Source of the DNA: Gentiana macrophylla
Lineage: Eukaryota; Streptophyta; Magnoliopsida; Gentianales; Gentianaceae
NCBI GenBank assembly: GCA_026214975.1
Contig: JAOBSW010000654.1
Span: 62,001 to 126,000 of the forward strand
DNA: 64,000 bases
Direction: 5' to 3'
The notes beneath the pieces were generated by a model that had not been told where the DNA came from, ran no database searches, and worked only from the letters and a program-made list of their open reading frames with translations. This document shows, piece by piece, positions 1 to 11,713 of this stretch (position 1 is the first letter of the stretch; each line of letters begins with the position of its first letter). The position numbers and the translations under genes are program-made.

Positions 1-144
1 CAAATACCAATAACACAATCACATAAGGGAAAAAAAAAATACACGATCGTTGTGTCACAACCCATAACACAACTGATATCTGTATTGTTGATCATGATCA
101 ATTTATATAATGATCACAATTACATATTGATGTATATGACTGTT
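1..144. other. Left flank outside the copia element
   Basis: AT-rich DNA with no gene or known repeat that I recognise. It is the apparent pre-insertion flank of the copia element: its last bases carry the left copy (145-149) of the GTATC target duplication. Confidence 0.6.
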
Positions 145-149
145 GTATC

Positions 150-340
150 TATTAGTGAATATTTGTAAAATCAAATCAAATCACACTATTTATTTGTTGA
201 TTCTGTATTTATTGTAAATATTTGTAACCATAGATTAGAATACTCTAGAGATTTGCAGAATATACGTTGTAAGTGTATGTAGATACCTATGTACCTTATC
301 ATTGCAATACACACTGAAATATTCTCTCATTAATTCCATA
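150..340 (+). repeat. Copia 5' LTR
   Basis: This short LTR (191 bp) matches the 3' LTR at 36404-37177. Both copies begin TATTAG and end in TA (CCATA here, CTATA in the 3' copy), not the usual TG...CA. The boundary is set by the GTATC target duplication outside and by the primer binding site starting directly at 341. Confidence 0.88.
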
Positions 341-353
341 TGGTATCGGAGCT
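341..353 (+). promoter_or_regulatory. Primer binding site of the copia element
   Basis: TGGTATCGGAGCT follows the LTR directly. It matches, with one change, the standard plant copia site TGGTATCAGAGC, which is complementary to the 3' end of initiator tRNA-Met. Confidence 0.85.
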
Positions 354-511
354 CCTCAAATTGCTCCTCTTGATCGATTTGGCATTACCTCTCACTTAAA
401 TTCTAGGCCTTTTCTTTTGTAAATCTCTTCTTTCCTTCGTGCCCTTCACCTTTCATGCGTACCTCCTCCCTTATCAGCCTCCCTCTCCTTCTACTTGCTC
501 TCTGCACAACC

Positions 512-643
512 ATGTCAGAATTAACATCAGCTGAAAGCTCAGCCACCACCACTCCCCAAATTGTGGCCATCAACACCACCACCCAAACTCCTATGAAATT
601 TGATTCCTCCAATTATGATGTGTGGAAAATGCAATTCACTACT
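512..643 (+). pseudogene. Copia gag, N-terminal part
   Basis: The likely start is the ATG at 512; an upstream in-frame ATG at 455 would add a hydrophobic stretch that gag proteins do not carry. The visible motif KFDSSNYDVWKMQF is the typical start of plant copia gag. The frame is cut at 643 by the Tat insertion and resumes at 10434-10438 with the duplicated CTACT. Role known for the family: capsid protein that packages the element RNA. Confidence 0.85.
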
Positions 644-1279
644 TGACGAGGGTCGGACTAGCCCTTGCCACGTGTCATCCATAGGATGACTAAGTCATAA
701 ACAAAGGCAGAGAATCGAGGCCGGGAGCCTCAAGTTTCATGAGAAGAATCGACTTTGAGCCCTAGGAGGGAGGACGGCCCGGCCCTTCTTGACTTACCAC
801 CGCAGGTCGGTTCGGTAAAGACGGAGGTCGGGTAACGCAGCTCAGGTCGGAGATGACCTAAGGAGGCTTGCCCAGGTCGGTCCTAGCTTTCCTTATCCGT
901 TATTTCAACATATTCCCTAAATTATAGGATAAATACGGAAAGAATCCTATCAGAGATTGACTCGGATCATGACATTTAAGTATGTCCATAATTATCCCTT
1001 AATTAAAGGGATTCACACGTAATAATCCTTAGGAGTTAAGAAATAAATCCTTGTCCAACAAGAAATAGGGCGAGATGCCTTCTATATAAACGATCCTAAG
1101 GAACTACGAGATACTTGATTTCAATTACATCTATTGGATACGTAGGCAATGTGGGAAAATCTCAGGCTCAGTCTAATAATAAATACAAACACCATTCCCC
1201 TCTTACATTGTTCTTGAATTAATTGTCATAGGAGTGAATATAACCCGGATTATTGAATAGACGATATCCAATATCATCA
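644..1279 (+). repeat. Tat-1 5' LTR
   Basis: This 636-bp repeat starts TGACGAGGGTC and ends ATCATCA; it pairs with 9805-10433. A TATA-like box (CTATATAAACG) lies near 1082-1092. Confidence 0.9.
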
Positions 1280-1300
1280 ATTGACACTATAAGAAGGACC
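1280..1300 (+). promoter_or_regulatory. Decayed primer binding site of Tat-1
   Basis: TTGACACTATAAGAAGG starts 2 bases after the LTR. The second Tat element has TTGGCGCTAGAAGGAGG at the same place (60490-60507, minus strand). Most differences are G to A, which fits decay of methylated DNA. Confidence 0.65.
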
Positions 1301-1329
1301 TCTTATTGGCAATTACACCAAGATCAACA

Positions 1330-2515
1330 ATGGCACCACCAAAGAACACCGGAAAAAAGACTCAAGTTCAAGATCCGGCGATCCAGGAGACTGACCCAAC
1401 TCAAACTGCGGCTGGCCAAACGGGCGGCGAGATAAGAGATCCAAATGTAGCCACGGGCCCAAGATCACTAAAGGAGGAGGAAACACTTCTTGGTCCGGCC
1501 CATCAAGCCCCTTCCGGAAGCCTACGAAACTTGGAGACTCGGTCTTCAAAAACATCCTATGGCTGGCTCTCAAAGGAAGAGGGGACGATCGGTTAGACGA
1601 ACACGTGCCCAAAGTGGTTCCATCACATAAGGACGACAAGCAGGACACACTGCCTTCAAGTTCTAACGTGTGGAAGAGGCAGATCAATGATCAAAGCAGA
1701 GCAGCGGACGAGCGAGCTCGGCGCATCTTAGGTCCAAAGTCGGAGGAACTCTTCTTCGAGTCACTATTCTCGAGCAAATAAAAAACTACCCACGACCGAG
1801 ATAAGTTTAAAGTACCCAAATCAAAACCTATGGCGGCACTAGAGACCCGCGAGATCACCTCTTCCAGTACCTAACACATATGAACCTTGATTGTGCCCAG
1901 AGGAGATGAAGTGCAAAGCTTTTCCAGCCTTCCTCACAGGCGGGGCTCGTGAGTGGTTTAGAAGCTACCCCGAGGTCGATCTATAATTTTGAAACACTTT
2001 GGCTAAGAAGTTCCCATGGCTTTTGTCACGTCTAAGCCATTCCAAAGAAGCGCTACATACCTCCTCACTATCAAGTAGAGGAAGGAAGAAATGGTGCTAC
2101 AGTATCTGAAAAGATTTAATGAAGAGTCCAGGCAGGTCCGGGACGAGGAGGAGCACCTCTTGATCACCTCTTTCGTGGCAGGACTGCGAGAAGGTCGGCT
2201 ATATGCTAAGTTAAACAGCAGACTTCCTAGATCTATGAAGAGTGCACGGAACAAGACTACAAGCATTGTCAAGGAGAAGAGGTGAATAGGCTGAAGTGAT
2301 GGAAATGAAGGCATAGCACAAGTTCCGCTTCCCATAAGGGGTCCTCGCGAAAAAAGAGATCAGACCAAGTATTGTAAATACCATAAATACATTGGGCAAG
2401 ATTCCGAACAATGCCCGGATGTACAAAGAGACATTGGCGCTACCGTCATGGAAGTAAAGTTAGGCGAGGTCATTGATGGATCTCGGAACTCGAACAGCGG
2501 GGACGAAGAGTGTTG
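1330..2515 (+). pseudogene. Tat-1 gag (broken)
   Basis: It likely starts at the ATG at 1330 (MAPPKNTGKK). The middle (2091-2280) encodes the conserved gag core, including SFVAGLREGRLYAKLN, which is nearly the same in the second Tat copy at 59521-59964. A zinc-knuckle-like segment (CKYHKYIGQDSEQC) follows at about 2370. Several frameshifts separate these pieces. It would form the capsid of the particle. Confidence 0.8.
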
Positions 2516-2764
2516 AGAAGAAGAAGAAACTATAATCAAGAGCAAGATCGTCGGGGACGAGCCTTGCGAAGGAGGATCCATCTCTCGACCTTGAGGGTGG
2601 ATGGAAAATCGTCCCATCAACACGATCAACACAATTCAAGAGGTCCAAGCAACAGCGCTGAGCGAGGTCAAAAGCGGTGTGGCAGCGCGCGCCCATCGAC
2701 TCCAACAAAGACGAGAGGCTCTACAGGAAGTAACTTACGGTCAAAGGGTCGACGCGCTTGGTAA

Positions 2765-3250
2765 TTAATAACGAAGTATTAGTTATTGAGGTTGTGTTAA
2801 ACAAGCATGTGTTAAAAGCGTATCTGCGTTGATACTGAAGCGCGGTCAATGTGCTCTACTGCAATGTCTTCCAGTCTATGAAGTTGAAGGACACTAGGCG
2901 ACACCTGTGTCGGCTCCCTATTCGGATTTGCTTCCAGTCCACCCAGTGGGCATGATCAGACTACCCACTACCTTCGGAAAGGAACCAAGAGGCAGGACCC
3001 TTATGGTTCATTATGTTGTTGTCAGGGCACCCTCTACGTATAATGTTATCATGGGGAGACCTTCATTGATCGGCTTTCAAGCTTTGATCTCCCCAGCTAA
3101 CATCAGCATGAAATTCCCAACTTTTGAAGGATTAGTAAAAATCAGAGTAGACGTGGAGGCAGCCATGAGTTACTACACGGCCACTGTTAACAGAAAGATG
3201 ATCGTACATCAAGTCCTAGTAGAGAAACTACTTCCAGAAGACGAGTAGAA
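2765..3250 (+). pseudogene. Tat-1 aspartic protease (broken)
   Basis: The open part at 2907-3248 matches the protease C-terminal half of the second Tat copy: MIRLPTTFGKEPRGRTLMVHY and YNVIMGRPSLIGFQALISPA (starting near 2952). The active-site region lies near 2830-2860 as VDT followed by a small indel, so the DTG triad and the next residues fall in different frames. An enzyme made from this would be inactive. Confidence 0.8.
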
Positions 3251-4698
3251 TTGGTCCTCAGACGACAAAATTGAAGCAATTGGTTTGTGGGAAGAGCAGA
3301 AGGAGTTAACCATAGACGTCGGGTCTTGGATCCGGAAACAACTTAAGAAAGCCCTCGTCAAGGTGCTGAAAGAGTTCAGAGATGTTTTTGCATAGAAAAC
3401 TGAGGATATGCCAGATTATCTCTGAGCTAGCATTACAGACTCAAAGTTGACCCAAACAAAAGCGATTCGGCGAAAGAAAAGGCACTTCACCAAGGAGCGG
3501 ATGGAGGCGGTAGAAGGAAGTGAAGAAAAGCTACTTGACGAGGCATCATAAAAGAAATGGTTTATCGGTGACTTGCAAACCATGTTACGGTAAAATATCC
3601 AGGCGGAGGTTGGCGAATATGCATGGACTTTACCGGCGTGAAAAAGGCTTGTCCAAAGAGCATTATCCGCTCCCAAAGATTAACAGAGTTAGTCGACTCA
3701 AGCTGTTGGTTTGAAGTGTTTGCATTTTTGGGCGCCTACAAAGGTACCATCAAATAGCAATGAACCCTTAAGATATGGAAAAGACCTCATTCATAACCGA
3801 GTTGGGCATCTATTGCTATACACCATGCCGTTTGGCACTGAGCGAACAACGTGTAGAGAGCTGTGAATAAAATCTTCAATGGCCAAATTGGTAAATGCAT
3901 GGAAGTTTATGTGGATGACCTCTTAGTCAAGAGCAGGTTTCTTAAGCAGTATCTACTTGACATCAGATAAGTGTTCGGCGTGCTGAGAAAAACTCAGATG
4001 AAACTCAACACCAAGAAGTGCACGTTTGGGGTAAGGTCGGGAAATTCTTAGGATATATGATCTTCAAAGAAGGGATTAAAGAAAATCCAGACAAGATTGA
4101 CGCCTTGAGGACTATGGCACCGCCGAAAAGTGTCAAAGAAGTGCAGCGATTAACGGGGCTTATGGCTGCCCTGAACAAGTTCTTATCCAGATCGGCACAG
4201 TGCGCCTTGCCATTTTTCAAGGTTCTGAGAAAGACCATCCCATTCCAGTGGAATGAGGAGAGCCAAAACTCCTTTGATGATTTGAAATCTTTCTTGGCTG
4301 AGCTGCCAATCTTGACTTCTCCACAGGAAGGAGAAACCTTGTTAATACACTTAGCAGTTTGTGAAGAGGCCGTCAGTGCAGTCTTGGTCAGTGATCAAGA
4401 CAGTATACATAGACCGATATTTTATGTAAGCAAAGCTCTTCTTGGAACAGAAGTCAGATATACTAATGCAGAGAAGCTAGCATTGGCCTTGGTACATACT
4501 TCAAAGAAGCTAAGGCCATACTTTCAAGCACATCCAACAGATGTGGTGACAGATAAGCCCCTACGGCAGATATTAGCACGGCTAGACACCTCAGAAAGGC
4601 TAGCAAAGTGGGTAGTGGAACTCACAGCATACGATCTGGACTTCCAACCCCGAACTGCGATAAAGGCTCAGGCGTTGGCAGATTTCATCACGGAATAA
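3250..4698 (+). pseudogene. Tat-1 reverse transcriptase and RNase H (broken)
   Basis: RT fingers and palm (3400-4020) are split by stops and frameshifts, but the catalytic YVDD box is readable in MEVYVDDLLVKSR at about 3899-3937. From 4018 to 4698 the frame is open and covers the RT thumb/connection (VKEVQRLTGLMAALNKFLSR) and the first RNase H, ending LADFITE followed by TAA. In the family this unit copies element RNA into DNA inside the particle. Its homologue in the window is 56998-58065. Confidence 0.88.
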
Positions 4699-4737
4699 AT
4701 TGAAATTAATATCGAACAAGAGCAACCGAGGGACCAG

Positions 4738-5115
4738 ATGGAGGTTTGGACCTTGTACGTAAACGGAGCATCCAGTAGAGAGGCAGTAGGGGCAGGTCTC
4801 CTGCTCATAAGTCCAAAAGGAGAAGAATTCCCATATGCCTTATGTTTCAAGTTTCAAGCGATGAATAATGAGGCAGAGTACGAGGCCCTGATAACCGGGC
4901 TCAGATTAGCGAGTAAACTTGGAGCAAGAAATTTGCAAGTGTCTAGTGACTCCCAGCTTGTGGTAAACCATGTTAAGGGAAAATATGAAGCAAAAGAAGA
5001 GCCCATGAAGAAGTATTTAGGTGTAGCTCAATCATTACTTCAAAACTTTGGATTTGTTTTGATCGAGCAGGTCTCTCGATCTCAAAATAAGCGAGCTGAT
5101 ACACTTTCGAAGTTA
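4738..5115 (+). pseudogene. Tat-1 second RNase H
   Basis: The start of the open frame 4738-5514 holds an archaeal-type RNase H: WTLYVNGASS (strand with the first acidic site altered to N), NNEAEYEALITGL (catalytic Glu), SSDSQLVVNHVKG (catalytic Asp) and the C-terminal RADTLSKLAS. A second RNase H fused after the RT unit is diagnostic of the Tat lineage. It follows directly after the stop at 4696-4698. Confidence 0.85.
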
Positions 5116-6435
5116 GCATCTAATTTTGTCTCGGACAAGAAGGTCCTGGTGGAGCAACTATCAGAACGCAGCTATGATCAGAGTGAAGTTCAGCCAGTTA
5201 CTCAGAAAATCACTTGGATGGATCCAATTGTGTCCTACTTGAAAGATGGAATCCTGCCTACAGATAAAACTCATGCCCGAAGGTTGAAACTCTTGGTGAG
5301 CAGGTACTCTTTATTTAATGAAGTTCCTTATAGAAGATCTTTTAATTCTCCCTGGCTCAGATGTGCTTCAAAAGAGGAAAGAAACTATCTCCTTCGAGAA
5401 ATTCACTTAGCCAATTGTGGAAATCATACGGGAGCTCGAAGTCTAGCAAGAAAGTGTTGTCTGTTCGGGTATTATTGGCCAACCATGCGGTGTGGCATAA
5501 GCGAACTCATCTGAAGTGCAAATCATGCCTGGTGCCGCGACAATTTATCTCATCAAGCCTCGAGTGCAATGGTCCTATAGTTTCTCCTTGGCCCTTCGAT
5601 CAATGGGGCGTAGATCTGGTTGGACCACTTCCATGAGTTCCCGGTAATCACAGGTTTCTGGTTGTAGCAGTTGACTATTTTACCAAGTGGGTAGAAGCTG
5701 AAGCTTTAACGACGATCACGGACAAGGCTATCCAGAAATTCCTCTAGAAAAATATAGTCTAGAGATATGGTATACCCAAGTCTCTAATCTCATATAATGG
5801 AACTCAGTTCAAAGATAGGATAGTCAGAGCATGGTACACCGAGCTAGGCATCACGCTGCACTTAACATCTATTGGCTACCCTCAGGGGAACGGGCAAGTA
5901 GAGAAGATCAAACCAGCCTAAAAATGCTAGAGGAAGAAGGAGAAAATCGGGTAGAACACCTACCCAGCATATTGTGGGCATATAGGACTATGCCGAACTC
6001 ATCTACAGGCAAAACGCCTTTCTCCTTAGCCTATAGAAGCGAGGCAGTCATTCCAGCGGAAATCGCCCACCCGTCCCCAAGGTCAGAACTATATACAGAA
6101 GCAGATCAGGAAACTGAACTCAGACATTCCAAAGATGATCTAGAAGAAGCTATAGATGTGGCCTTCATCAGATGGCTAGGTACAAGCAAAGAATTTCTCA
6201 GTACTATAACTCCAAAGTTAAACATTCCTACTTCAAAGAGGGAGACTTGGTGCTAAGAAAGAATGAAGTGAGCAGGCAGGGCCTTCAAGGTAAGCTTGAC
6301 CCGAATTGGGAAGGGCCTAACAAAGTGGTAAAGGTCCATGGCAAGTAAGCATACTAGCTAGCTGATGCAAGTGGACGGACTATACCTCGAAGCTGGAACG
6401 CCAATAACTTGAGCAAATTTATGTCTAGTACAAGT
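5116..6435 (+). pseudogene. Tat-1 integrase (broken)
   Basis: The linker and HHCC zinc-binding N-terminus (LREIHLANCGNHTGARSLA) end in a frameshift at about 5500. The core starts at WPFDQWGVDLVGPLP (5590-5634). The rest of the core and the C-terminal part (5831-6256 open, to about 6435) contain YRTMPNSSTGKTPFSLAYRS and the end motif SWNANNLSKF. Several frameshifts and stops are visible. In the family integrase inserts the cDNA into the genome. Confidence 0.85.
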
Positions 6436-6544
6436 TCCTGACTTATGTTATTTTTCAGTCTTGTTTATTTCAATAAGATGTAATCAAACATCTTAGCATT
6501 TCAATAAAAATATATTTTCCATTAGATATATGTGTGGCATATTT

Positions 6545-7115
6545 GAGTTTTGCAGGACAAATCTATAGTCTGTAAGTTACAATTTGAACTGAGCTCTATA
6601 GGTCAGACTCAGAAAGTTAGCAAAGGACAAACTCCCTAAGTTTGCAGTCCAGACAATTCGAACTGAGCTCTGCAGGTCAGACTCAAAAAAATTTCAAAGG
6701 AAAAACTCCCAAAGTCTATATGTCAAACAATTGGCCCGAGCTCTGCAGTCAGGACTCAGAGAAAGTTTGCAAAGTACAAACTACTTAAGTCTGCAGGTCA
6801 GACAAATCGAACTGAGCTCTGCAGCTCAGACTCAGAAAGTTTGCAAAGGACAAACTCCACAAGTCTGAGTCAAACAATTCGAACTGAGATATGCAGGTCA
6901 TACTCAAAAAGTTTGCAAAGGACAAACTCCCTAAGTCAGCGATCAGACAATTTAGCTCTACAGGTCAGACTTAGAAAGTTTGCAAATGACAAACTCCCTA
7001 AGTCTCGGATCGAGATAATTGGCTGAGCCTGCATGTCAGACTCAGAAAGTTTGCAAGAGAAAAAGTTTGCAAAAGACACTCTCTCTAAGTCTGGAGGTCA
7101 GACAATTCAACAAGT
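6545..7115 (+). repeat. Tandem repeat block in Tat-1, unit about 73 bp
   Basis: About seven degenerate units, each with GAGCTCTGCAGGTCAGACTC followed by AAAGTTTGCAAAGGACAAAC. Successive GAGCTC-like marks lie near 6591, 6665, 6739, 6813, 6886, 6954 and 7025. The block sits between integrase and the antisense ORF. Such blocks at this place are known in Tat elements and can seed satellite DNA. Confidence 0.9.
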
Positions 7116-7345
7116 CGACCAGATTGAGCAAAGCAGAATAAATACGAAAAGGCGAACCATCAAACAAAAAGTATGCCATCCAAGGACCATAGGTTAATGC
7201 ATGACATACTTGGAGGAGGAAAGGGTACCAGGTTAGGACTTAAAAAACTCAAAGTAGAAATGCTTAATAAAGGCATAATTGCCAATAGTTACAAATTTTC
7301 GAAAGTTTTTGCAAAATAAAACATGTATAGGCAAAGCAGGCTGAG

Positions 7346-9480
7346 CTAGGCTTTAGGATTAGGGTTGTGTTGTTGCTCTGTTGACGAAGAAGGAACTGAA
7401 GAAGGAGCTGACTCCGACGCTTGGCGAGGAACAACTTTGCAGGCGTACTTGGTGGCAATGTCCACCCTAGCTTTGAACTCTTTCATGCCATCATCATAGA
7501 TCGTGTTGGCTCCAAAATTGTACATACTCCCGTGAGGAAGGTCGTCAACAGCCAAATCAGCAAACTGCACCTTGTCTTCATCCACCCTCAGGGTAAACCC
7601 ACGCCACATAAATGGGGTGAGTAGTGCTTTCACAGTCCCAACGAACTGGGACGACGACTTATAGTCCTCGACAACTTAGGCAGCTCGGACTGGAATAGAA
7701 GCCTCTAGTTCATCCCTTTCAGCTGGGAGCTTGAAGGCCTGCCCCGGCTCAGAATTCTCTACAGTATACTCGTTATAAGCCTCCTAAAGTTGGGCGGCGC
7801 ACTCATCACGAACCTTTTTCAGCTCATCTTCATGAGCCCAAACTTACTCCTTCAGAGCCTTGATCTCTTCATCTTTGGACTTCACCGAGTCCTTATGCTG
7901 TGCCGACATGCCCTCAAGTCAGCATTAGCCTTCTTCAAGGCCTCATTGCTAGCAGAGGATTCGTTCAGTCTCTACAAAAACTCTTGACCAACTCGGGTCC
8001 TCTGGAATAACAAGATGTACGGCACAAATATCGTCGTCAAGAACAAAGGAATAGACAGATAAAGTTTGAAACTTACAACGGCGGCTCCCTTTCAGACATC
8101 TCAGACAACCGGTCATGTTCTCCCGACACCTCTTCCAGGTTTTCAACATCTTGCTCTTCGGGTAAGGTGGCAGATCTACTCCGTATGGTTGGCATGCTCT
8201 CCTAAACAGCCGCGTTTTGCCTAGATCGGCCCCTCGGCTGGACCTTCCATCTCCGGGGATCGCCTAGATCAACATCCTCTTGAGTAGGGTGAGATGAAGG
8301 TAAGGCCTCATCTGGTTGTCTAGCCAATGTTTGAACCCCATATGCACGTAGGAGGTTGCCTGATGCAGGCGGTGAAGGTTCCACACTCACGGTGCGCTCG
8401 ATCCACGACTACGATCGGGTGAATATTTGCCTCCACCTCCACCTCCTCCTCGGCCACATGATCAAAAAGCTCGGCAAAGCTAGACACTACAAACGACAAG
8501 ACAGACTAAGGTTAGCACAGAACCAGTCATCTAACAAAATCAAAAGCAGAACAAAAATAAAGAGAATCCTACAAATATTGTAATCAGCTTCGCTCAGCTC
8601 CACATAAGGGTCAGGACCAGCCAGGGAAAGTTGAGCTGCATTGATCAGCTCAGAAGAATATACTTTAAATTAAGCCAAATGCCACATTCTTGGATGTCCT
8701 TTATCAATTTAAGACTTACATCTATGGGGACGGACATCACGGAAAGGTCGAGCATGCTCCATCTACCCAAGTTAACTTCCAAGTCGAGTCGAATAAAAAG
8801 AACCGACGCTTTGTGTTCTTGTAAGAGGACTCTCCCTTTAGAAAAATAGGGACGCCATTCAAAGAATCTCCCCGGTGTGGGAAGCAGTATAGTCTGGGCA
8901 GATCTTTCACTTTTTTTCACTGATAGAAGGTCAGGAAATACCTCACAGTAAATGGAATATTGACACATCGGCACCAATTGTCGAAGCCAATAATGGCTCT
9001 CACACCATTAGGAACAACCTGGGCGATCCCCAACCCATAGTGTTCTAGAATAGCCAAAAGGACAGGACAAAATGGGACTCTTAGACCACAATTGAAATGT
9101 TCCTTGTATACCGCTCAATATCCCTCTGGAGGTTGGTAGGCATAAGTACAAGCAGCAGGAAGGCGTTGATGCCATGGCAACCAGCTTGTGATCTCAGAGC
9201 CATGTGTCTTCAGAGTTAAAAAAAATTGGGAAGTCCTAGAAGAAGAACGAGGAACATAGGATGGAGGGGCAAATTGGGGGGGCTAAAACTAAATGTTCAA
9301 ATCCTCTACGGTTAATCAAAGGCAAAGGTGCAGGAATTGGTGAAAGAACCCTAAAATTGGAATCCTCAGACTCAGATTTTGAAACGGACTCGAACAACCT
9401 CTCGATAGAACTATTTGTAAGGATCGGCTCACTCATTAACAACAAAAAGACAACTAAAAAGAAATGAGCAAAATGCTTAC
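7346..9480 (-). pseudogene. Tat-1 antisense ORF with PF04195-type domain
   Basis: The ORF runs against gag-pol. It starts near 9440-9480 with an acidic, serine-rich stretch (MSEPILTNSS). The middle (about 9150-8900) contains the 'putative gypsy type transposon' domain pattern in shifted frames: MPTNLQRDIERY, then HFNCGLRVPF, HYGLGIAQVVPNGVRA and FDNWCRC. A charged, coiled-coil-like region follows (8390-7950). The C-terminus (7633-7346) is open and contains FKARVDIATKYACKV, related to the plus-strand ORF of the second Tat copy at 47380-47502. The function of this protein is unknown. It has several frameshifts. Confidence 0.8.
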
Positions 9481-9784
9481 TTGTGATTGAAGAGGTTGAA
9501 GAAATGAATGGCAGCCGGAAAATGACTTCAATCTCAGACTTAATAGCAAAGAGTTGACAAAGTCTGAGGAGACGTTGTACAATGGGGGATATAACCCCCA
9601 AACATTATCTTGGGAAATAATCCCATTAAACAAACATGGACAGAAACGCTTCGTTCTTGGGTTAGTTGTGCAAAGTCATAACGGAACTCTGACACATGGC
9701 AAATCGTGCCCTTGTAAATTCGGCAAGTGGAACGAACATAACAGAGATCCATCCATGACATATCTGACCAGGCCCTGAGAGCTC

Positions 9785-9804
9785 AGGTAGATCTGGGGGG
9801 CTTA
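9785..9804 (+). promoter_or_regulatory. Polypurine tract of Tat-1
   Basis: Purine-rich AGGTAGATCTGGGGGGCTTA lies directly before the 3' LTR. The second Tat copy has GGGGGGCTT at the same place. It would prime plus-strand DNA synthesis. Confidence 0.75.
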
Positions 9805-10433
9805 TGACGAGGGTCAGACTAGCCCTTGCCATGTGTCATCCATAGGATGACTAAGTCATAAATGAAGACAGAGAATCGACAAGATAAAGGCCAGTGACCT
9901 CAAGTTCAACTTAAGCGGGCTGAACCCCAAAGGGAGGTCATCCGGCCCTTCTTGACTTACCACCGCAGGTCGGTTCGAGAAAGAGGAGTCGGGTAACACA
10001 TTTCAGTCGGAGATGACCTAAGGAGGCTTGGCCCAGGTCCTAGGTTTCCTTATCCGTTATTTCAACACATTCCTAAATTAGAGGATAAATACGGAAAGAA
10101 TCCTATCAGAGATTGACTCGGATCATGACATTTATGTATGTCCATAATCCTTAAATTAAAGGGATTCACACATAATAATCCATAGGGGTTAAGAAATAAA
10201 TCCTTGTCCAACAAGAAATAGGAAGAGATGCCATTTATATAAACGATCCCTAAGGAACTACGAGAGACTTGATTTCATTTACAACTATTGAATACGTAGG
10301 AAACTTGGGAAAATCCCAGGCTCAGTTTAAAAATAAATACAAACACCATTCCCCTCTTACATTGTTCTTGAATTAATTGTCGTAGGAGTGAATATAACCT
10401 GGATTATTGAATAGGCGATATCCAGTATCATCA
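9805..10433 (+). repeat. Tat-1 3' LTR
   Basis: This 629-bp repeat pairs with 644-1279 and differs by scattered substitutions and small indels. It ends ATCATCA and is followed by the target duplication CTACT. Confidence 0.9.
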
Positions 10434-11713
10434 CTACTCCACTCAAAGGCTATGAGCTTCTTGGTTTCATTGATGGAGCGAAACCATGTCCACCAAAAAT
10501 GCTTCTCGAAAATGGAAAATCCAAACCCAATCTGGCGTACTCACCATGGGATAGACAAGACCAGTTATTCCTGGATGCTCTAATGGCCTCCATTTCTCAA
10601 CCCAACACACATTTAATTCTGAATACGAAAACATCGGCTGAAGCTTGGAAAATTCACGCAGACATTTTTGCCAAACCTTCACGGGGCTGAATCAACATGG
10701 TGAAGCAGTCACTCAAAGCTCTCAGAAAAGGTGATAAATATATTTCAGAATACCTTTACTCGGTGCGAAGCAAAGTTGATGAACTCGCCATTCTTGGTGC
10801 TGCCATGACCCAAGATGATGTTGTGGATTTGATTTTTGAGCAATTAGGGGATGAATATCGAGATTTATCCTGAGCTATTAAAGCCCAAGACTCTTCAATT
10901 GGGTTTGAGGAGCTTCATGAGAAGCTCCTGAACTATGGAAATAATCTGCTGCAAAATGAATCGAATCAGCCTTTTGGCTCAAATCAGAATTTCAGCCCGG
11001 TCAATGCTCATGCTGCCTTCTCTCGCTCTCAGCCTACATTCCCGCCATCAAGTGTTGTTGGGTTGTTGCCCCGCCCTGCGTCTCAACCATGGCGTAATCC
11101 TACTCTAGCCATTCCCCCTCCTTCCGGCGGCTCCAACCATCATCAACATCGCCGGCAATACATTGGTAAGTGCCAGCTTTGTTCAATTAGGGGCACTCTA
11201 CAAAATTCTGTCCTCAAATCCAAATTCAAGCACTCCGCCAGCCCTCTCATCACCGGTCACCATCTCAATAGCAATCATGGCATCCTAGGCCGCCTCAGGC
11301 CTTTGCCGCAGCACCAGGCAACTCAAATTGGTTTTGGACAGTGGGGCGACTAACCATATTACATCTGACCTCAATAATTTGTCACTCTACACGCCTTACA
11401 CCGGTACTGATGATATAATGGTGGGCGATGGAAACTCGCTTCCCATCACACATACGGGCTCAACCTCTCTTCCTTTATCCTTTTCAAAGTCTAGTTCCCT
11501 TAATAATATTTTATACGTCCCGAAAATATCTCGTTATTTAATTTTGATTTCTCAGCTATGTCAGAATAATAATATTTCTGTTGAATTATTACCCTCAAAA
11601 TTTATTGTGAAGGTTCTTCTGTCAAATCTCCCGTTGATGTATGGACCGGTTAAAGATGGGCTTTATGAGTGGCCATCCAATTCTTGCCTTTGCAGCTAAT
11701 AAAACGACTCGGC
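10434..11713 (+). pseudogene. Copia gag (C-terminal part) and protease, first copy
   Basis: Continuation of copia gag after the Tat insertion. Visible parts: GYELLGFIDG, an open frame at 10499-10690, then the gag core with a stop at about 10872 (TGA). The zinc knuckle near 11165-11210 is split by a frameshift (CQLC, then GHSTKFC). The protease starts at about 11328 with DSGATNHIT and runs to 11690. It leads into the gag-pre-integrase segment (MYGPVKDGLYEWP). The Athila element cuts it at 11714. A second copy of 10864-11713 is found at 28425-32393. Confidence 0.88.

Larger units (their letters stand above)
644..10433 (+). mobile_element. Ty3/gypsy Tat-lineage retrotransposon (Tat-1)
   Basis: The LTRs at 644-1279 and 9805-10433 enclose gag, protease, RT/RNase H, a second RNase H, integrase, a tandem repeat block and an antisense ORF. 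The duplication CTACT (639-643 and 10434-10438) marks the insertion into copia gag. A second RNase H after the RT/RNase H unit and an antisense ORF after integrase are hallmarks of the Tat lineage (Ogre, Retand, Grande, RIRE2). Coding regions are heavily mutated, clearly more than in the second Tat copy of the window. Confidence 0.93.

Noticed and set aside
455..511. Signal-peptide-like start (MRTSSLISLPLLLLALCTT) of the first copia frame
   Set aside because: Copia gag is cytoplasmic and the natural start is the Met at 512; the hydrophobic stretch is leader DNA read in frame.
6545..7115. CRISPR-like array
   Set aside because: Repeats are contiguous and degenerate without unique spacers, and the DNA is from a plant; same for 47840-48640.
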